Assembly: GCA_017529935.1 (NCBI GenBank)
Contig: JAFXNB010000052.1
Span: 1 to 32,219 of the forward strand
Reading direction: 5' to 3'
Length of the DNA stretch: 32,219 nt
DNA from: Selenomonadaceae bacterium
GTDB taxonomy: Bacteria > Bacillota > Negativicutes > Selenomonadales > Selenomonadaceae
Position numbers and translations under genes: made by a program. Under the pieces are notes generated by a model. It made no database searches. It was not told the origin of the DNA and saw nothing but the letters and a program-made list of their open reading frames with translations. The stretch's first letter is position 1; each line of letters starts with the position of its first letter. Shown here one piece after another: positions 9,636 through 16,632 of the stretch.

Positions 9636-9668
9636 AAAAAAGCTCCGGCATTGAGTCGGAGTTTTTTT
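9636..9668 (+). terminator. Terminator 1 after the MFS gene
   Basis: AAAAAAG, stem CTCCGGC / GTCGGAG (one G-U pair), five-base loop, seven T. The A and T runs on both sides make it bidirectional, so it can also serve sppA arriving from the right. Confidence 0.85.
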
Positions 9669-9708
9669 CGTCATCGCCTCGCTTATCGTTTTAAAAATTT
9701 TCCCCAAT

Positions 9709-9741
9709 AAAAAAGCTCCGGCATGGTGTCGGTGTTTTTTT
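9709..9741 (+). terminator. Terminator 2 (imperfect copy)
   Basis: Same design as terminator 1, but the right arm reads GTCGGTG, so one stem pair is lost. Probably weaker. Confidence 0.65.
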
Positions 9742-9838
9742 CGTCATTGTCTCGCTTATCGTTTTGAGCCTCGGCATTGAGAGCAAGAAGAAATCCCTTG
9801 AAGAAATTGACGCCGCCTTTAAAGTCAAGACCACTTAA
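9740..9838 (+). pseudogene. Duplicated C-terminal fragment of the MFS gene
   Basis: Copy of 9523-9621, encoding the same last 32 residues (IVSLIVLSLGIES...KVKTT) and stop, with very few changes and no start or ribosome-binding site of its own. A dead by-product of the 217-bp tandem duplication. Confidence 0.85.
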
Positions 9839-9852
9839 AAATTTTTCCCAAC

Positions 9853-9885
9853 AAAAAAGCTCCGGCATTGCGTCGGAGTTTTTTT
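9853..9885 (+). terminator. Terminator 3 (copy of terminator 1)
   Basis: Exactly 217 bases after terminator 1, with the same CTCCGGC / GTCGGAG stem and T-run; the loop differs by one base. Confidence 0.8.
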
Positions 9886-9925
9886 CGTCATCGCCTCGCT
9901 TATCGTTTTAAAAATTTTTCCCAAC

Positions 9926-9958
9926 AAAAAAGCTCCGGCGTTGTGTCGGAGTTTTTTT
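9926..9958 (-). terminator. Terminator 4, adjacent to the sppA stop
   Basis: 217 bases after terminator 2 but with the intact GTCGGAG arm. It begins four bases beyond the sppA stop on the minus strand and has A/T runs on both sides, so it is the natural terminator for the rightward cluster transcribed towards it. Confidence 0.8.
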
Positions 9959-9961
9959 CGT

Positions 9962-10762
9962 TTATAGTCTCGGAAAATTATTCGGCAACTCTAATTTAAT
10001 CGTGATTGGAGCCGCCATGTCCAAAATTTTTTTCAGGAAGCTGGGCTTGGGCGCGGTGTCGGTCACGGAGAAATCTTTTTCGTTGCCGTGAAGAATTTCT
10101 GTAATCAGAAAAGTTAAGGCGTCGTCCTCGGTGCCCAGCCTGTCGATAAGATTATTTTCAAGGGCGGTGCGCGCGTCCAAAACTCTGCCGTCCGCCAATT
10201 CGTCAAGATTAATTGCGTTGGGGCGCGTGAGTTTTATAAAGTTGACAAATTCCTCGTGCGCCTTCTTGACGAGCGTCTCAAGATAAATTTCTTCTTCGGG
10301 CGTCATTTCGCGGAAGGGGTTGCCCAAATCTTTCATCTTGCCGGATTTTATCGTCTTGATAGACACGCCCAATTTCTTAGCCAGCTCTTGATAGTTGGGC
10401 AAAGTCATTATCACGCCGACCGAGCCAGTCCAAGACATCGTGTTGGCAAAAATATAATTCGAGGCGGCGGCAATCATGTACGCGCCCGAACAAGCATTAT
10501 CGCCAATCGAAACAACGACGGGCACATCTTCCCTTAAACTTAAAATCAGCCTTGCCAATTCCTCGCTGGTAGCCGCAGTGCCGCCAGGAGAATTTATCTT
10601 CAGGAGAATGCCCTTGTATTTGTCTTTGTTGGTCTGCTTCACTTCAAGCAACGTGCTTTTCAACTTCTGAACGGAGTTGCCCGTGCTTAATTTTGACTCG
10701 CTGGAAGTTATTTCGCCGTTCAGATAGAGTTTTAAAATTTTTTTGTGTGAGAAAATATCCAT
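9962..10762 (-). CDS. sppA: Signal peptide peptidase SppA-type serine protease
   Basis: 266 residues of the ClpP-crotonase-fold S49 family, which degrades cleaved signal peptides. Visible motifs: LLKINSPGG near 53-61, NACSGAYMIAAA with the likely nucleophile Ser92, WTGSVGVIM at 111-119, and IKSGKMKDLGNPFREMTPEE with likely general-base Lys144. The ATG at 10762 follows the lldP stop by 11 bases with only a weak ACGGA site; the frame runs on upstream into lldP but that part is not protein-like in this frame. Unlike Bacillus SppA there is no N-terminal membrane segment (it starts MDIFSHKKILKLYLNG), so it may be cytosolic or peripheral. Last gene of the minus-strand cluster. Confidence 0.88.
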   Translation of the reverse strand: MDIFSHKKILKLYLNGEITSSESKLSTGNSVQKLKSTLLEVKQTNKDKYKGILLKINSPGGTAATSEELARLILSLREDVPVVVSIGDNACSGAYMIAAASNYIFANTMSWTGSVGVIMTLPNYQELAKKLGVSIKTIKSGKMKDLGNPFREMTPEEEIYLETLVKKAHEEFVNFIKLTRPNAINLDELADGRVLDARTALENNLIDRLGTEDDALTFLITEILHGNEKDFSVTDTAPKPSFLKKILDMAAPITIKLELPNNFPRL

Positions 10763-10773
10763 GTGATTTTCCG

Positions 10774-12291
10774 TTAGAGCAAAGTTTGTCCGAAATAAAC
10801 CATGCAGCCCATAATCAGGACGAACGGCAGATAAACTTTGACGGCGAATTTCATGATTTGAGACTCGACGCCGAAAGCACCGACCGCCGCCGCGCCGATT
10901 GCGATTGATTGCGGGGAAATGATTTTGCCGACGCACGAACCCGCCGCATTTGCCGCCGCAATCCACGCTTGAGCAGTTTCACTCATGCCGATTGCCAAAG
11001 CCGCGTCGACTTGCAATTTGCTGAGCAGAACGCAGCTTGACGTTGCCGAGCCGGTGATAAACGCGCCGATTGAGCCGATAACGGGCGCGATAAACGGATA
11101 GAATGTTCCGGTTGCGGCGACCGTCGTCGTTGCGATTGCCATCGTCATGCCGCTGTAGCCCATGATACGCGCCGTGGCGATAATCGTGATAATCGTGATG
11201 AACGTCGGAATTAAAGTTTTAACCGTGCGCGACAAGACGTTAATCATATCGGAGACAGTGGCATTGTTGACTAGACCGGCGATTACTGCAGATACAAAAA
11301 GGATTGTTGGCGTCGTTATCCATTGGAAGGAAGTTGGTGCGGCGTCGGGACCGGTATAAATCATAACTTTGGTGACGACGGTTTTCAATACGGCGGAAAC
11401 GGCAGGTATGGAGCAAATAACTAAGAAGACGAAGATAAGCAAGAACACCAGCCACGCGCGCACAGCCTCGCCCGTCGTTATGGAAAAGTTTTCGTCGTAG
11501 TCGTCAATTTCGTATTCGGGGTCTTTAATCGGGAATTTTTTTGCGTAAATGACAAGCAACGCCATAGCGCATACAGCACCGCCGATGCCCGCCAAATCCG
11601 CGCCCATTGTCGCCGCTCCCACTACCGAGGGCACGCAGAATCCCAAGCCGCCGATTAAACAGGCGGGAATCATTCCCCGTAAACATTTAAAGCCGTCGAA
11701 AGCGACGAGCATGACAAACGGCATAAGTATAACCATGAAGCCCAGCTGCAACGTCGTATACGTGGCGATTTGCAACGGGTCAAAATTTGTGAGCTTAGCC
11801 AGCGTCGTTAATGGCAAGCCAACTGAACCAAAAGAACTCATTGCGGCGTTGGAAACCAGACAGGCGATAACGGCATTGACGGGCGGCACGCCGACTGTAA
11901 CCAACATACTCGCGCCGATTGCCACCGCCGTCCCGAAGCCCGACATACACTCAAGGAAGGCACCGAAGCCCCACGCGATGATTAATATCAACATGCGCTT
12001 ATCGGTCGACACGGAGGACAGCATATCTTTAATTTTTTCCATGCCGCCCGTGTGCACCGTCAAGTTGTAAGCGAATATCGCCGACACAATGACGCCCAAG
12101 ATTGGCCAAATCGCCATGAGTGCGCCTTCCAGCGTACCGGTCATTACATCTTGTAGCGGCATATCGAAACATTGCCACGCTATGGCGAACGAGATAATCA
12201 GCGCGATGGGGCACGCCTTCCACGCCGGCAATTTCAAAACGCTCAACGCGATGATTAGCCATAGAATTGGAGCCAACCCTTCAATAAACAA
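10774..12291 (-). CDS. lldP: L-lactate permease family transporter
   Basis: About 505 residues with twelve or more hydrophobic segments. Typical LctP/LldP stretches: WPILGVIVSAIFAYNLTVHTGG, AWGFGAFLECMSGFGTAVAIG, and near the C-terminus GAFITGSATSSC and SPQSIAIGAAA. It carries lactate (or glycolate) with protons across the inner membrane. The start is uncertain: TTG at 12291 has AAGGG at nine bases, TTG at 12300 would add three residues, and GAGGAG lies between them. It follows rluD by about 30 bases on the same strand and precedes sppA. Lactate traffic fits a fermentative anaerobe. Confidence 0.9.
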   Translation of the reverse strand: MFIEGLAPILWLIIALSVLKLPAWKACPIALIISFAIAWQCFDMPLQDVMTGTLEGALMAIWPILGVIVSAIFAYNLTVHTGGMEKIKDMLSSVSTDKRMLILIIAWGFGAFLECMSGFGTAVAIGASMLVTVGVPPVNAVIACLVSNAAMSSFGSVGLPLTTLAKLTNFDPLQIATYTTLQLGFMVILMPFVMLVAFDGFKCLRGMIPACLIGGLGFCVPSVVGAATMGADLAGIGGAVCAMALLVIYAKKFPIKDPEYEIDDYDENFSITTGEAVRAWLVFLLIFVFLVICSIPAVSAVLKTVVTKVMIYTGPDAAPTSFQWITTPTILFVSAVIAGLVNNATVSDMINVLSRTVKTLIPTFITIITIIATARIMGYSGMTMAIATTTVAATGTFYPFIAPVIGSIGAFITGSATSSCVLLSKLQVDAALAIGMSETAQAWIAAANAAGSCVGKIISPQSIAIGAAAVGAFGVESQIMKFAVKVYLPFVLIMGCMVYFGQTLL

Positions 12292-12321
12292 TCTCCTCAA
12301 CCCTTTCCAAACTTTTTACCA

Positions 12322-13215
12322 CTAACCTTTAAGTTTATTTAAAATTTTTATCATATCGTCGGGTAGCGGAGCTGTGAAAAATTTTTTCTCCGCTGTCGTC
12401 GGGTGAATCAAGCTCAATGTGTGCGAGTGAAGTGCTTGCCCCGATATGTCAAAAGGATTTTTCCGCGCCGTGTATTTTGTGTCGCCCAAGAGCGGATGCC
12501 CGATTGCCGCCATGTGCACGCGGATTTGATGCGTCCTGCCCGTTTGGAGCTTGCATTCGACGTAAGAAAAATTTTCAAAGCGTTCAAGAACTTTAAACTC
12601 GGTGACGGCGGGCTTGCCGTCGGGAGTGATTGCCATTTTCTTGCGGTCAACTTTGTCGCGCCCGATAGCCCCCGTGATAATCCCCGCGTTGTCGCTCAAA
12701 ACGCCGTGCACAATCGCCCGATAAGTTCGCGTCGCAATTTTATCTTTAATCTGCGCGGCTAAGCTCAAATGCGCGGTGTCAGTCTTTGCAACGACCATGA
12801 CGCCGGAAGTATCTTTGTCGAGGCGGTGAACAATGCCGGGACGCTTGACGCCGTTAATGCCGGATAAATCTTTGCAGTGATACAGCAGGGCGTTGACAAG
12901 CGTGCCGCGCTTTACGGTTTCGGCGGGGTGGACAGTCATGCCGCGCGCCTTGTTGACGACGATTAAATCCGCGTCCTCGTAAAGAATATCGAGCGGCAAA
13001 TTTTCGGGCAAGTATTCAACTTCGGCGGCGTCGACTTCCGCGATAAAAATTTCCTCGCCACCAGTTAGTTTGAAACTTGCTTTTACTTTCGCGCCTTCGA
13101 CAGTTATCAGCCCGTCCGCGATTAATTTCTGAACATGTGAACGCGTCACAGAAAGTTTTTCGCTCAAGTAAACGTCGAGTCTGCGCGGCGATATTTCTTC
13201 AACAAAAAAGTTCAT
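12322..13215 (-). CDS. rluD: RluD-type 23S rRNA pseudouridine synthase
   Basis: 297 residues. The N-terminal S4 RNA-binding domain (residues 1-60, RRLDVYLSEKLSVTRSHVQK) is followed by an RluA-family catalytic domain: DADLIVVNKARGMTVHPA, PGIVHRLDKDTSGVMVVAK with catalytic Asp133, then RTYRAIVHG and KLQTGRTHQIRVHMAAIGHP. The length fits RluD/YlyB. The ATG overlaps the stop of the free-standing S4 protein upstream (ATGA) and has GGAGG seven bases before it. The first ~178 bases are repeated twice upstream in tandem. Which uridines are modified cannot be told from sequence; RluD targets helix 69 in E. coli. Confidence 0.93.
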   Translation of the reverse strand: MNFFVEEISPRRLDVYLSEKLSVTRSHVQKLIADGLITVEGAKVKASFKLTGGEEIFIAEVDAAEVEYLPENLPLDILYEDADLIVVNKARGMTVHPAETVKRGTLVNALLYHCKDLSGINGVKRPGIVHRLDKDTSGVMVVAKTDTAHLSLAAQIKDKIATRTYRAIVHGVLSDNAGIITGAIGRDKVDRKKMAITPDGKPAVTEFKVLERFENFSYVECKLQTGRTHQIRVHMAAIGHPLLGDTKYTARKNPFDISGQALHSHTLSLIHPTTAEKKFFTAPLPDDMIKILNKLKG

Positions 13216-13403
13216 TGCCGCGCCTCCACGATAAAAATTTCCTCGCCGCCCGTGAGTTTGAAACTTGCCTTGACGTTCGCGCCGTCGACAGTTATCAGCC
13301 CGTCCGCGATTAACTTCTGCACGTGTGAGCGCGTTGCAGAAAGTTTTTCGCTCAAGTAAACGTCAAGCCTGCGCGGCGATATTTCTTCAACAAAAAAGTT
13401 CAT
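13212..13403 (-). CDS. Free-standing S4-domain protein, copy B
   Basis: 63 residues (MNFFVEEISPRRLDVYLS... ending FIVEARQ), essentially the S4 domain of the adjacent RluD and nothing else. GGAGG lies seven bases before the ATG. The start overlaps the stop of copy A, and the stop overlaps the rluD start, both as ATGA. It differs from copy A at two residues (Asp34 for Asn, Val59 for Ala). If translated it would be a small RNA-binding protein able to compete with RluD for rRNA. It may instead be a neutral by-product of duplication, but its frame is intact. Confidence 0.7.
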   Translation of the reverse strand: MNFFVEEISPRRLDVYLSEKLSATRSHVQKLIADGLITVDGANVKASFKLTGGEEIFIVEARQ

Positions 13404-13591
13404 TGCCGCGCCTCCGCGATAAAAATTTCCTCGCCGCCAGTTAGTTTGAAACTTGCCTTGACGTTCGCGCCGTCGACAGTTATCAGCCCGTTCGCGATTA
13501 ACTTCTGCACGTGTGAGCGCGTTGCAGAAAGTTTTTCGCTCAAGTAAACGTCAAGTCTGCGCGGAGAAATTTCCTCAACAAAAAAGTTCAT
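13400..13591 (-). CDS. Free-standing S4-domain protein, copy A
   Basis: 63 residues, first of the two S4-only frames. The ATG at 13591 overlaps the lspA stop (ATGA), with AGAAGG upstream as a weaker ribosome-binding site. It keeps the S4 signature (RRLDVYLSEKLSATRSHVQK, then LITVDGANVKASFKL). A reading of the same frame extended upstream would run into lspA out of frame and is not credible. Role unknown; see copy B. Confidence 0.7.
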   Translation of the reverse strand: MNFFVEEISPRRLDVYLSEKLSATRSHVQKLIANGLITVDGANVKASFKLTGGEEIFIAEARQ

Positions 13592-14100
13592 CTGCCCGCG
13601 CCTTCTACTTTGCCCGAATCGAGCCGAAAAAGTATCGCGTAAATCATAAGCCCCATGCCCACGACGATTGCAATATCCGCGACGTTGAAGACCGGCCAAA
13701 TTCTGAAGTCAAAAAAATCCACGACGTAACCCGTCTGAACTCTGTCGATTAAATTTGCCACCGCGCCGCTTAAAATCGTCGTTGCGCCCAATCGCAGGTA
13801 GCCGTCCGATTTTTTCAGGAGCGGATAAAAATACGCCGTCGCCAAAATCAGCACCGCGCCCGTTATCAGCAAAAACATTCGCTGATTCGATAAAATCCCG
13901 AACGCCGCGCCCGGATTCAAGACGTATGTCAAGTGGAAAAAGTCTTGAACGAGCGGGATTGACTGCCCCGGCACCATCGAACGCATGACCAACGCTTTTG
14001 TGAATTGGTCGCTCGCCACGACGCCTAGGAACAACGCCTTATCCCAATGAACAAACACCACGGCAAACGCAATCTCAAGGATTGACAGGAATTTTTTCAC
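13588..14100 (-). CDS. lspA: Lipoprotein signal peptidase (signal peptidase II)
   Basis: 170-residue inner-membrane aspartic protease that cleaves prolipoprotein signal peptides at the lipobox Cys. Four hydrophobic segments. Conserved blocks: ASDQFTKALV (residues 29-38), LNPGAAFGIL, GAVANLIDRV with catalytic Asp119, and FNVADIAI with catalytic Asp142. GTG start at 14100, with AAGGAG eight bases upstream, overlapping the divIVA stop by four bases. Its stop overlaps the first S4 copy. The lspA-rluD neighbourhood is the usual Firmicute order. Confidence 0.95.
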   Translation of the reverse strand: MKKFLSILEIAFAVVFVHWDKALFLGVVASDQFTKALVMRSMVPGQSIPLVQDFFHLTYVLNPGAAFGILSNQRMFLLITGAVLILATAYFYPLLKKSDGYLRLGATTILSGAVANLIDRVQTGYVVDFFDFRIWPVFNVADIAIVVGMGLMIYAILFRLDSGKVEGAGR

Positions 14101-14792
14101 TTTAGGCTCTCCTTGTCGAGCACGGGCTTGTAAGTTTTGGTTTCGTCGGTTACGGGCTTGGTTGACACGTCGACGATATTAGTCAATTCTTCGTCAGCGG
14201 GTTCGGGAATTTTTTCTTCGGGCTTAGAAACTTCAGCGGGCGGCGGCGGTTCTTCGACAGGTGCAACTTTTTCTTCGGGCGGCGCAGGTTTATCGACTTC
14301 TTCAAATTTCGGAAGGTTATCGATTACGTGATTGGTTATCGCCAGCTCCGATTCAAGTATCGTGCGCATTTTGACTAGGAAAGTGTTCCGCTCGCGAATA
14401 ATTTTGTCATAATCCGCCAAAACCGCGTCACGTTTCACGCTTGCGGCGTCGATAATCTGCTTGCCCTCGAATTGCGCTTGGTCTTTAATCTGTTGACATT
14501 CGCGGGCGGCTTGTTCCTTCATGTGTTCGGCATTTTTCTTGGCGGCAGAAATAACTTCGTCCGCCGTGCGTTGCGCGACTATCAAGGTATCGTTCATGGT
14601 TTTTTCCAGCCCGCGATACTTTTCAAGCTCGGTTTCCGTCGTGTAGAGTTGAGTTTTTAGCCGCTCGTTATCGTCCAAGAGCCGTTCAAAATCGACAACG
14701 ACCTTGTCCAAAAAATCGTCGACTTCATTCTCGCTGTAGCCGCGAAAACTTTTTTTAAACTGGTGGTCGTGAATATCCATTGGCGTAAGCAA
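14097..14792 (-). CDS. divIVA: DivIVA-family cell-division/pole protein
   Basis: 231 residues. A TTG start at 14792 is preferred: GGAGG lies eight bases upstream and it yields MLTPMDIHDHQFKKSFRGYS, the canonical DivIVA N-terminus that senses curved membrane. The upstream in-frame ATG at 14798 is only two bases from the ribosome-binding site. Residues 30-150 form a long coiled coil (NERLKTQLYTTETELEKYRG..., AKKNAEHMKEQAARE). The last 70 residues are Pro/Glu-rich (PAPPEEKVAPVEEPPPPAE) and probably disordered. It lies between the DUF697 gene and lspA in the sepF-ylmH-divIVA neighbourhood typical of Firmicutes. Confidence 0.92.
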   Translation of the reverse strand: MLTPMDIHDHQFKKSFRGYSENEVDDFLDKVVVDFERLLDDNERLKTQLYTTETELEKYRGLEKTMNDTLIVAQRTADEVISAAKKNAEHMKEQAARECQQIKDQAQFEGKQIIDAASVKRDAVLADYDKIIRERNTFLVKMRTILESELAITNHVIDNLPKFEEVDKPAPPEEKVAPVEEPPPPAEVSKPEEKIPEPADEELTNIVDVSTKPVTDETKTYKPVLDKESLK

Positions 14793-14813
14793 ATACATCG
14801 CCTCCAAACTTCA

Positions 14814-15263
14814 TTAGGGTTCGGGAAGTTCAAACTTTTTATCGTATTTGAAATTGTGCCCGCCGTGCGTGGGCGGTTCTTCATCTTTATTTTTTTTGTC
14901 ACGTTCCGCCGCTAAATCTTCCGCCAGAAGCCAGCCCGCCGACTCCAACATCGCCACGGAGACCGACGGCGCGACGAGCTGTCCGATAAACGGCAAGATT
15001 TTTGAAATTTCTTTCGTGATGACGCGGAGCGGTTGTTTTTTTATCGTTGCGATAATCGCGCTGGTTGCCATGTTTTTTGCGACCGATTCGGTTATCGAGC
15101 CGCCGAACACCGACGCCAAAGCCATTGCCATCGTTGTCATCGTCACGGTATCGACCGCGATTCCTACGCCCGGCACCGGCACCAAATTTCCTGCCGCCGC
15201 CGCTGCCGCGTGCCCGTGAATTATTTTTTTACATTTGCTCAATTCCTCTTCCGTCATTGGCAA
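14814..15263 (-). CDS. DUF697/YcjF-like small membrane-associated protein
   Basis: 149 residues. CKKIIHGHAAAAAAGNLVPVPGVGIAVDTV (given here in parts: CKKIIHGHAAAAAA, then NLVPVPGVGIAVD) is the Ala-rich amphipathic helix plus IPxPG turn seen in DUF697 domains, often found as C-terminal parts of Era-like GTPases. Two or three hydrophobic stretches and a charged, His/Lys-rich tail follow (GGHNFKYDKKFELPEP). TTG at 15263 has GAGGGGG seven bases upstream; ATG at 15257 is an alternative. It occupies the slot between ylmH and divIVA. No GTPase domain is present. Function unknown. Confidence 0.72.
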   Translation of the reverse strand: MPMTEEELSKCKKIIHGHAAAAAAGNLVPVPGVGIAVDTVTMTTMAMALASVFGGSITESVAKNMATSAIIATIKKQPLRVITKEISKILPFIGQLVAPSVSVAMLESAGWLLAEDLAAERDKKNKDEEPPTHGGHNFKYDKKFELPEP

Positions 15264-15276
15264 AGTTATCGCCCCC

Positions 15277-16065
15277 TCAAAAGAATCTCTTTAACAAAAC
15301 GCCGACGCGACCTTTTTTAGTCTGTCCGCGAATTTCGGCGACTTCCAAACGTCCGCGCCCGCGCATACTCAACACGTCGCCTTCCTTAACAGATTGCGAC
15401 GCATTTTTGACAGTCTGCCAGTTCAGCTTAATTTTCTCGGCTAAAATTTCCTGCGCCGCCTTGCTACGCGACATGCCAAAGCCCACCGCCGCTATTGAAT
15501 CAGCCCGCAACGACGCAACTGTCGCCCGAATCTCTTTCGTGCGCTCTTCTTTGGCAGAAATATTTTCCAGTTCGTCAAGCGAAGTTTCAACCGTCGTCCC
15601 GCCGATTTGCGTCAAGTTCGCCGTGAAATAATCGCTCATCTTTTTATCAACGAGAATCCGCGCGCAATCTTTTGTCGCGATAATGTCGCCGATATATTCG
15701 CGGTCGACGCCCAAACTTAAAATAGAACCCAAAACATCGCGGTGACCGAGCCGGGCAAATTCGCCGTTCCACTCCGCTTTGATGACCGCAATTTCAAAGT
15801 TGGGCGTGCCCTGAAAATCCACATGACAAAAGGCGGCGCGTTGACGTTCAGCCCCGCGATAGCCGCCGTAAAAGTCGACGTTTAGCTCGCCAAGGCTGTT
15901 GGCAATGACGCCCGCCATTTCCTGTTCAAACGGCGACAAAAAACCCGTCAGCTTGCACTTGCGATTTTTAATCGTCTGCGCGGCAAAATCGACGAGCTTA
16001 ACGGCAGTAGCCTCGCCCTCCGTGCCCTTGTAGTAGCGAATAATTTTTTCCCGTGCGTCCTGCAA
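15277..16065 (-). CDS. ylmH: YlmH-type S4 RNA-binding protein
   Basis: 262 residues, the usual YlmH length (about 257). The body contains FLSPFEQEMAGVIANSL, NVDFYGGYRGAERQRAAF and LGHRDVLGSILSLGVDREYIGDI, all typical of YlmH. The C-terminal S4 domain spans roughly residues 180-245 (ADSIAAVGFGMSRSKAAQEI, then GDVLSMRGRGRLEV). TTG at 16065 is chosen because AAGGAG sits seven bases upstream; the frame is open further upstream but that part overlaps sepF and is not protein-like. YlmH homologues bind RNA and have been linked to division and to ribosome rescue. Co-directional with sepF (11-base gap) and the DUF697 gene (13-base gap). Confidence 0.9.
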   Translation of the reverse strand: MQDAREKIIRYYKGTEGEATAVKLVDFAAQTIKNRKCKLTGFLSPFEQEMAGVIANSLGELNVDFYGGYRGAERQRAAFCHVDFQGTPNFEIAVIKAEWNGEFARLGHRDVLGSILSLGVDREYIGDIIATKDCARILVDKKMSDYFTANLTQIGGTTVETSLDELENISAKEERTKEIRATVASLRADSIAAVGFGMSRSKAAQEILAEKIKLNWQTVKNASQSVKEGDVLSMRGRGRLEVAEIRGQTKKGRVGVLLKRFF

Positions 16066-16076
16066 TTTATTTCTCC

Positions 16077-16601
16077 TTACATTTTGCGAGTAAGCCAAGA
16101 GAAATCTTTTTCCTGCTTTGGCTCTTCCCTGTTGGCTATGACCATGACGCTTTTGGGCGTGCAGACGAAAACGTCTTTGTTGACCATTTGAACATCGCCG
16201 TCGATAGCGTAGGTCGTGCCCAGCGCGAAATCGATAATCCGCCGCGCGTGTTCGGGGTTCGTGTCCTCCAAGTTGATTATGACGGGCACATCTTCGCGCA
16301 GACAATCGGCGATAACTTTTGCGTCGTCGTCGAAATTTTTCGGTCTCACCGTCGTTATTTTAGATTTCACCATAGGTTTGGCAGTGTTGTTATTACTCAT
16401 CAAATTATCCCTCGCCGATATTGCCGAATTGAAGTCAACTACTTTACGCCCAGATAAATTTTCGGGCGGCGGTTGAATTGGCGATTCCTTTTGTTCAGGC
16501 TCTGCGTTCGGCAATTCTTCCTTTGTACTCATCTCAACTTCCTTCTTCCCATCTTTTTCCGACAGTCCGAGAGTTCGGCTCACCCTGTCTATTATTTCCA
16601 T
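16077..16601 (-). CDS. sepF: Cell-division protein SepF
   Basis: 174 residues. SepF tethers FtsZ filaments to the membrane. An N-terminal amphipathic segment (MEIIDRVSRTLGLSEK) is followed by an acidic, Pro-rich linker to about residue 80 and the conserved SepF core: ITTVRPKNFDDDAKVIADCL, DVPVIINLEDTNPEHARRII, DFALGTTYAIDGDVQMVNKDVFVCTPKSV (quoted here only as family landmarks around residues 85-155). ATG at 16601 with GAGGAG nine bases upstream. Between yggS and ylmH, the classic ylmE-ylmF-ylmH order. Confidence 0.94.
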   Translation of the reverse strand: MEIIDRVSRTLGLSEKDGKKEVEMSTKEELPNAEPEQKESPIQPPPENLSGRKVVDFNSAISARDNLMSNNNTAKPMVKSKITTVRPKNFDDDAKVIADCLREDVPVIINLEDTNPEHARRIIDFALGTTYAIDGDVQMVNKDVFVCTPKSVMVIANREEPKQEKDFSWLTRKM

Positions 16602-16632
16602 TCACTCAAACTCCTCTCGTGAAAAATTTCTA

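Larger units (their letters stand above)
9523..9956 (+). repeat. 217-bp tandem duplication of the transporter 3' end plus terminators
   Basis: Unit 1 (9523-9739) and unit 2 (9740-9956) match along their length with a few substitutions. Each unit holds the last 32 codons of the transporter, a terminator, a short copy of TCGCTTATCGTTTT from the gene, and a second terminator. Unit 1 supplies the true gene end; unit 2 is a non-coding leftover. The inner repeat means an earlier, smaller duplication preceded the 217-bp one. This explains the whole 9622-9961 gap, where no gene is seen. Confidence 0.9.
13028..13591 (-). repeat. Three tandem copies of the RluD S4-domain segment (188-bp period)
   Basis: ATG starts lie at 13591, 13403 and 13215, spaced exactly 188 bases. 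Each unit carries the S4 domain coding sequence of rluD; the two upstream units close with a short piece resembling the lspA end (GGCGCGGCA), which gives each following ATG a ribosome-binding site and a TGA in the overlapping ATGA. Units differ by scattered substitutions, so they are not an assembly stutter. Because 188 is not a multiple of three, each copy is a separate short frame rather than a fusion. Confidence 0.92.

Noticed and set aside
9622..9961. CRISPR-like array or small-RNA cluster
   Set aside because: The repeats are terminator hairpins inside a two-unit tandem duplication; there is no regular repeat/spacer pattern.
10763..10966. N-terminal extension of sppA
   Set aside because: Lies entirely within the lldP coding region in another frame and is Arg-rich, non-protein-like text.
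16066..16305. N-terminal extension of ylmH
   Set aside because: Overlaps the sepF C-terminal domain out of frame; TTG at 16065 has a clear ribosome-binding site and yields standard YlmH length.
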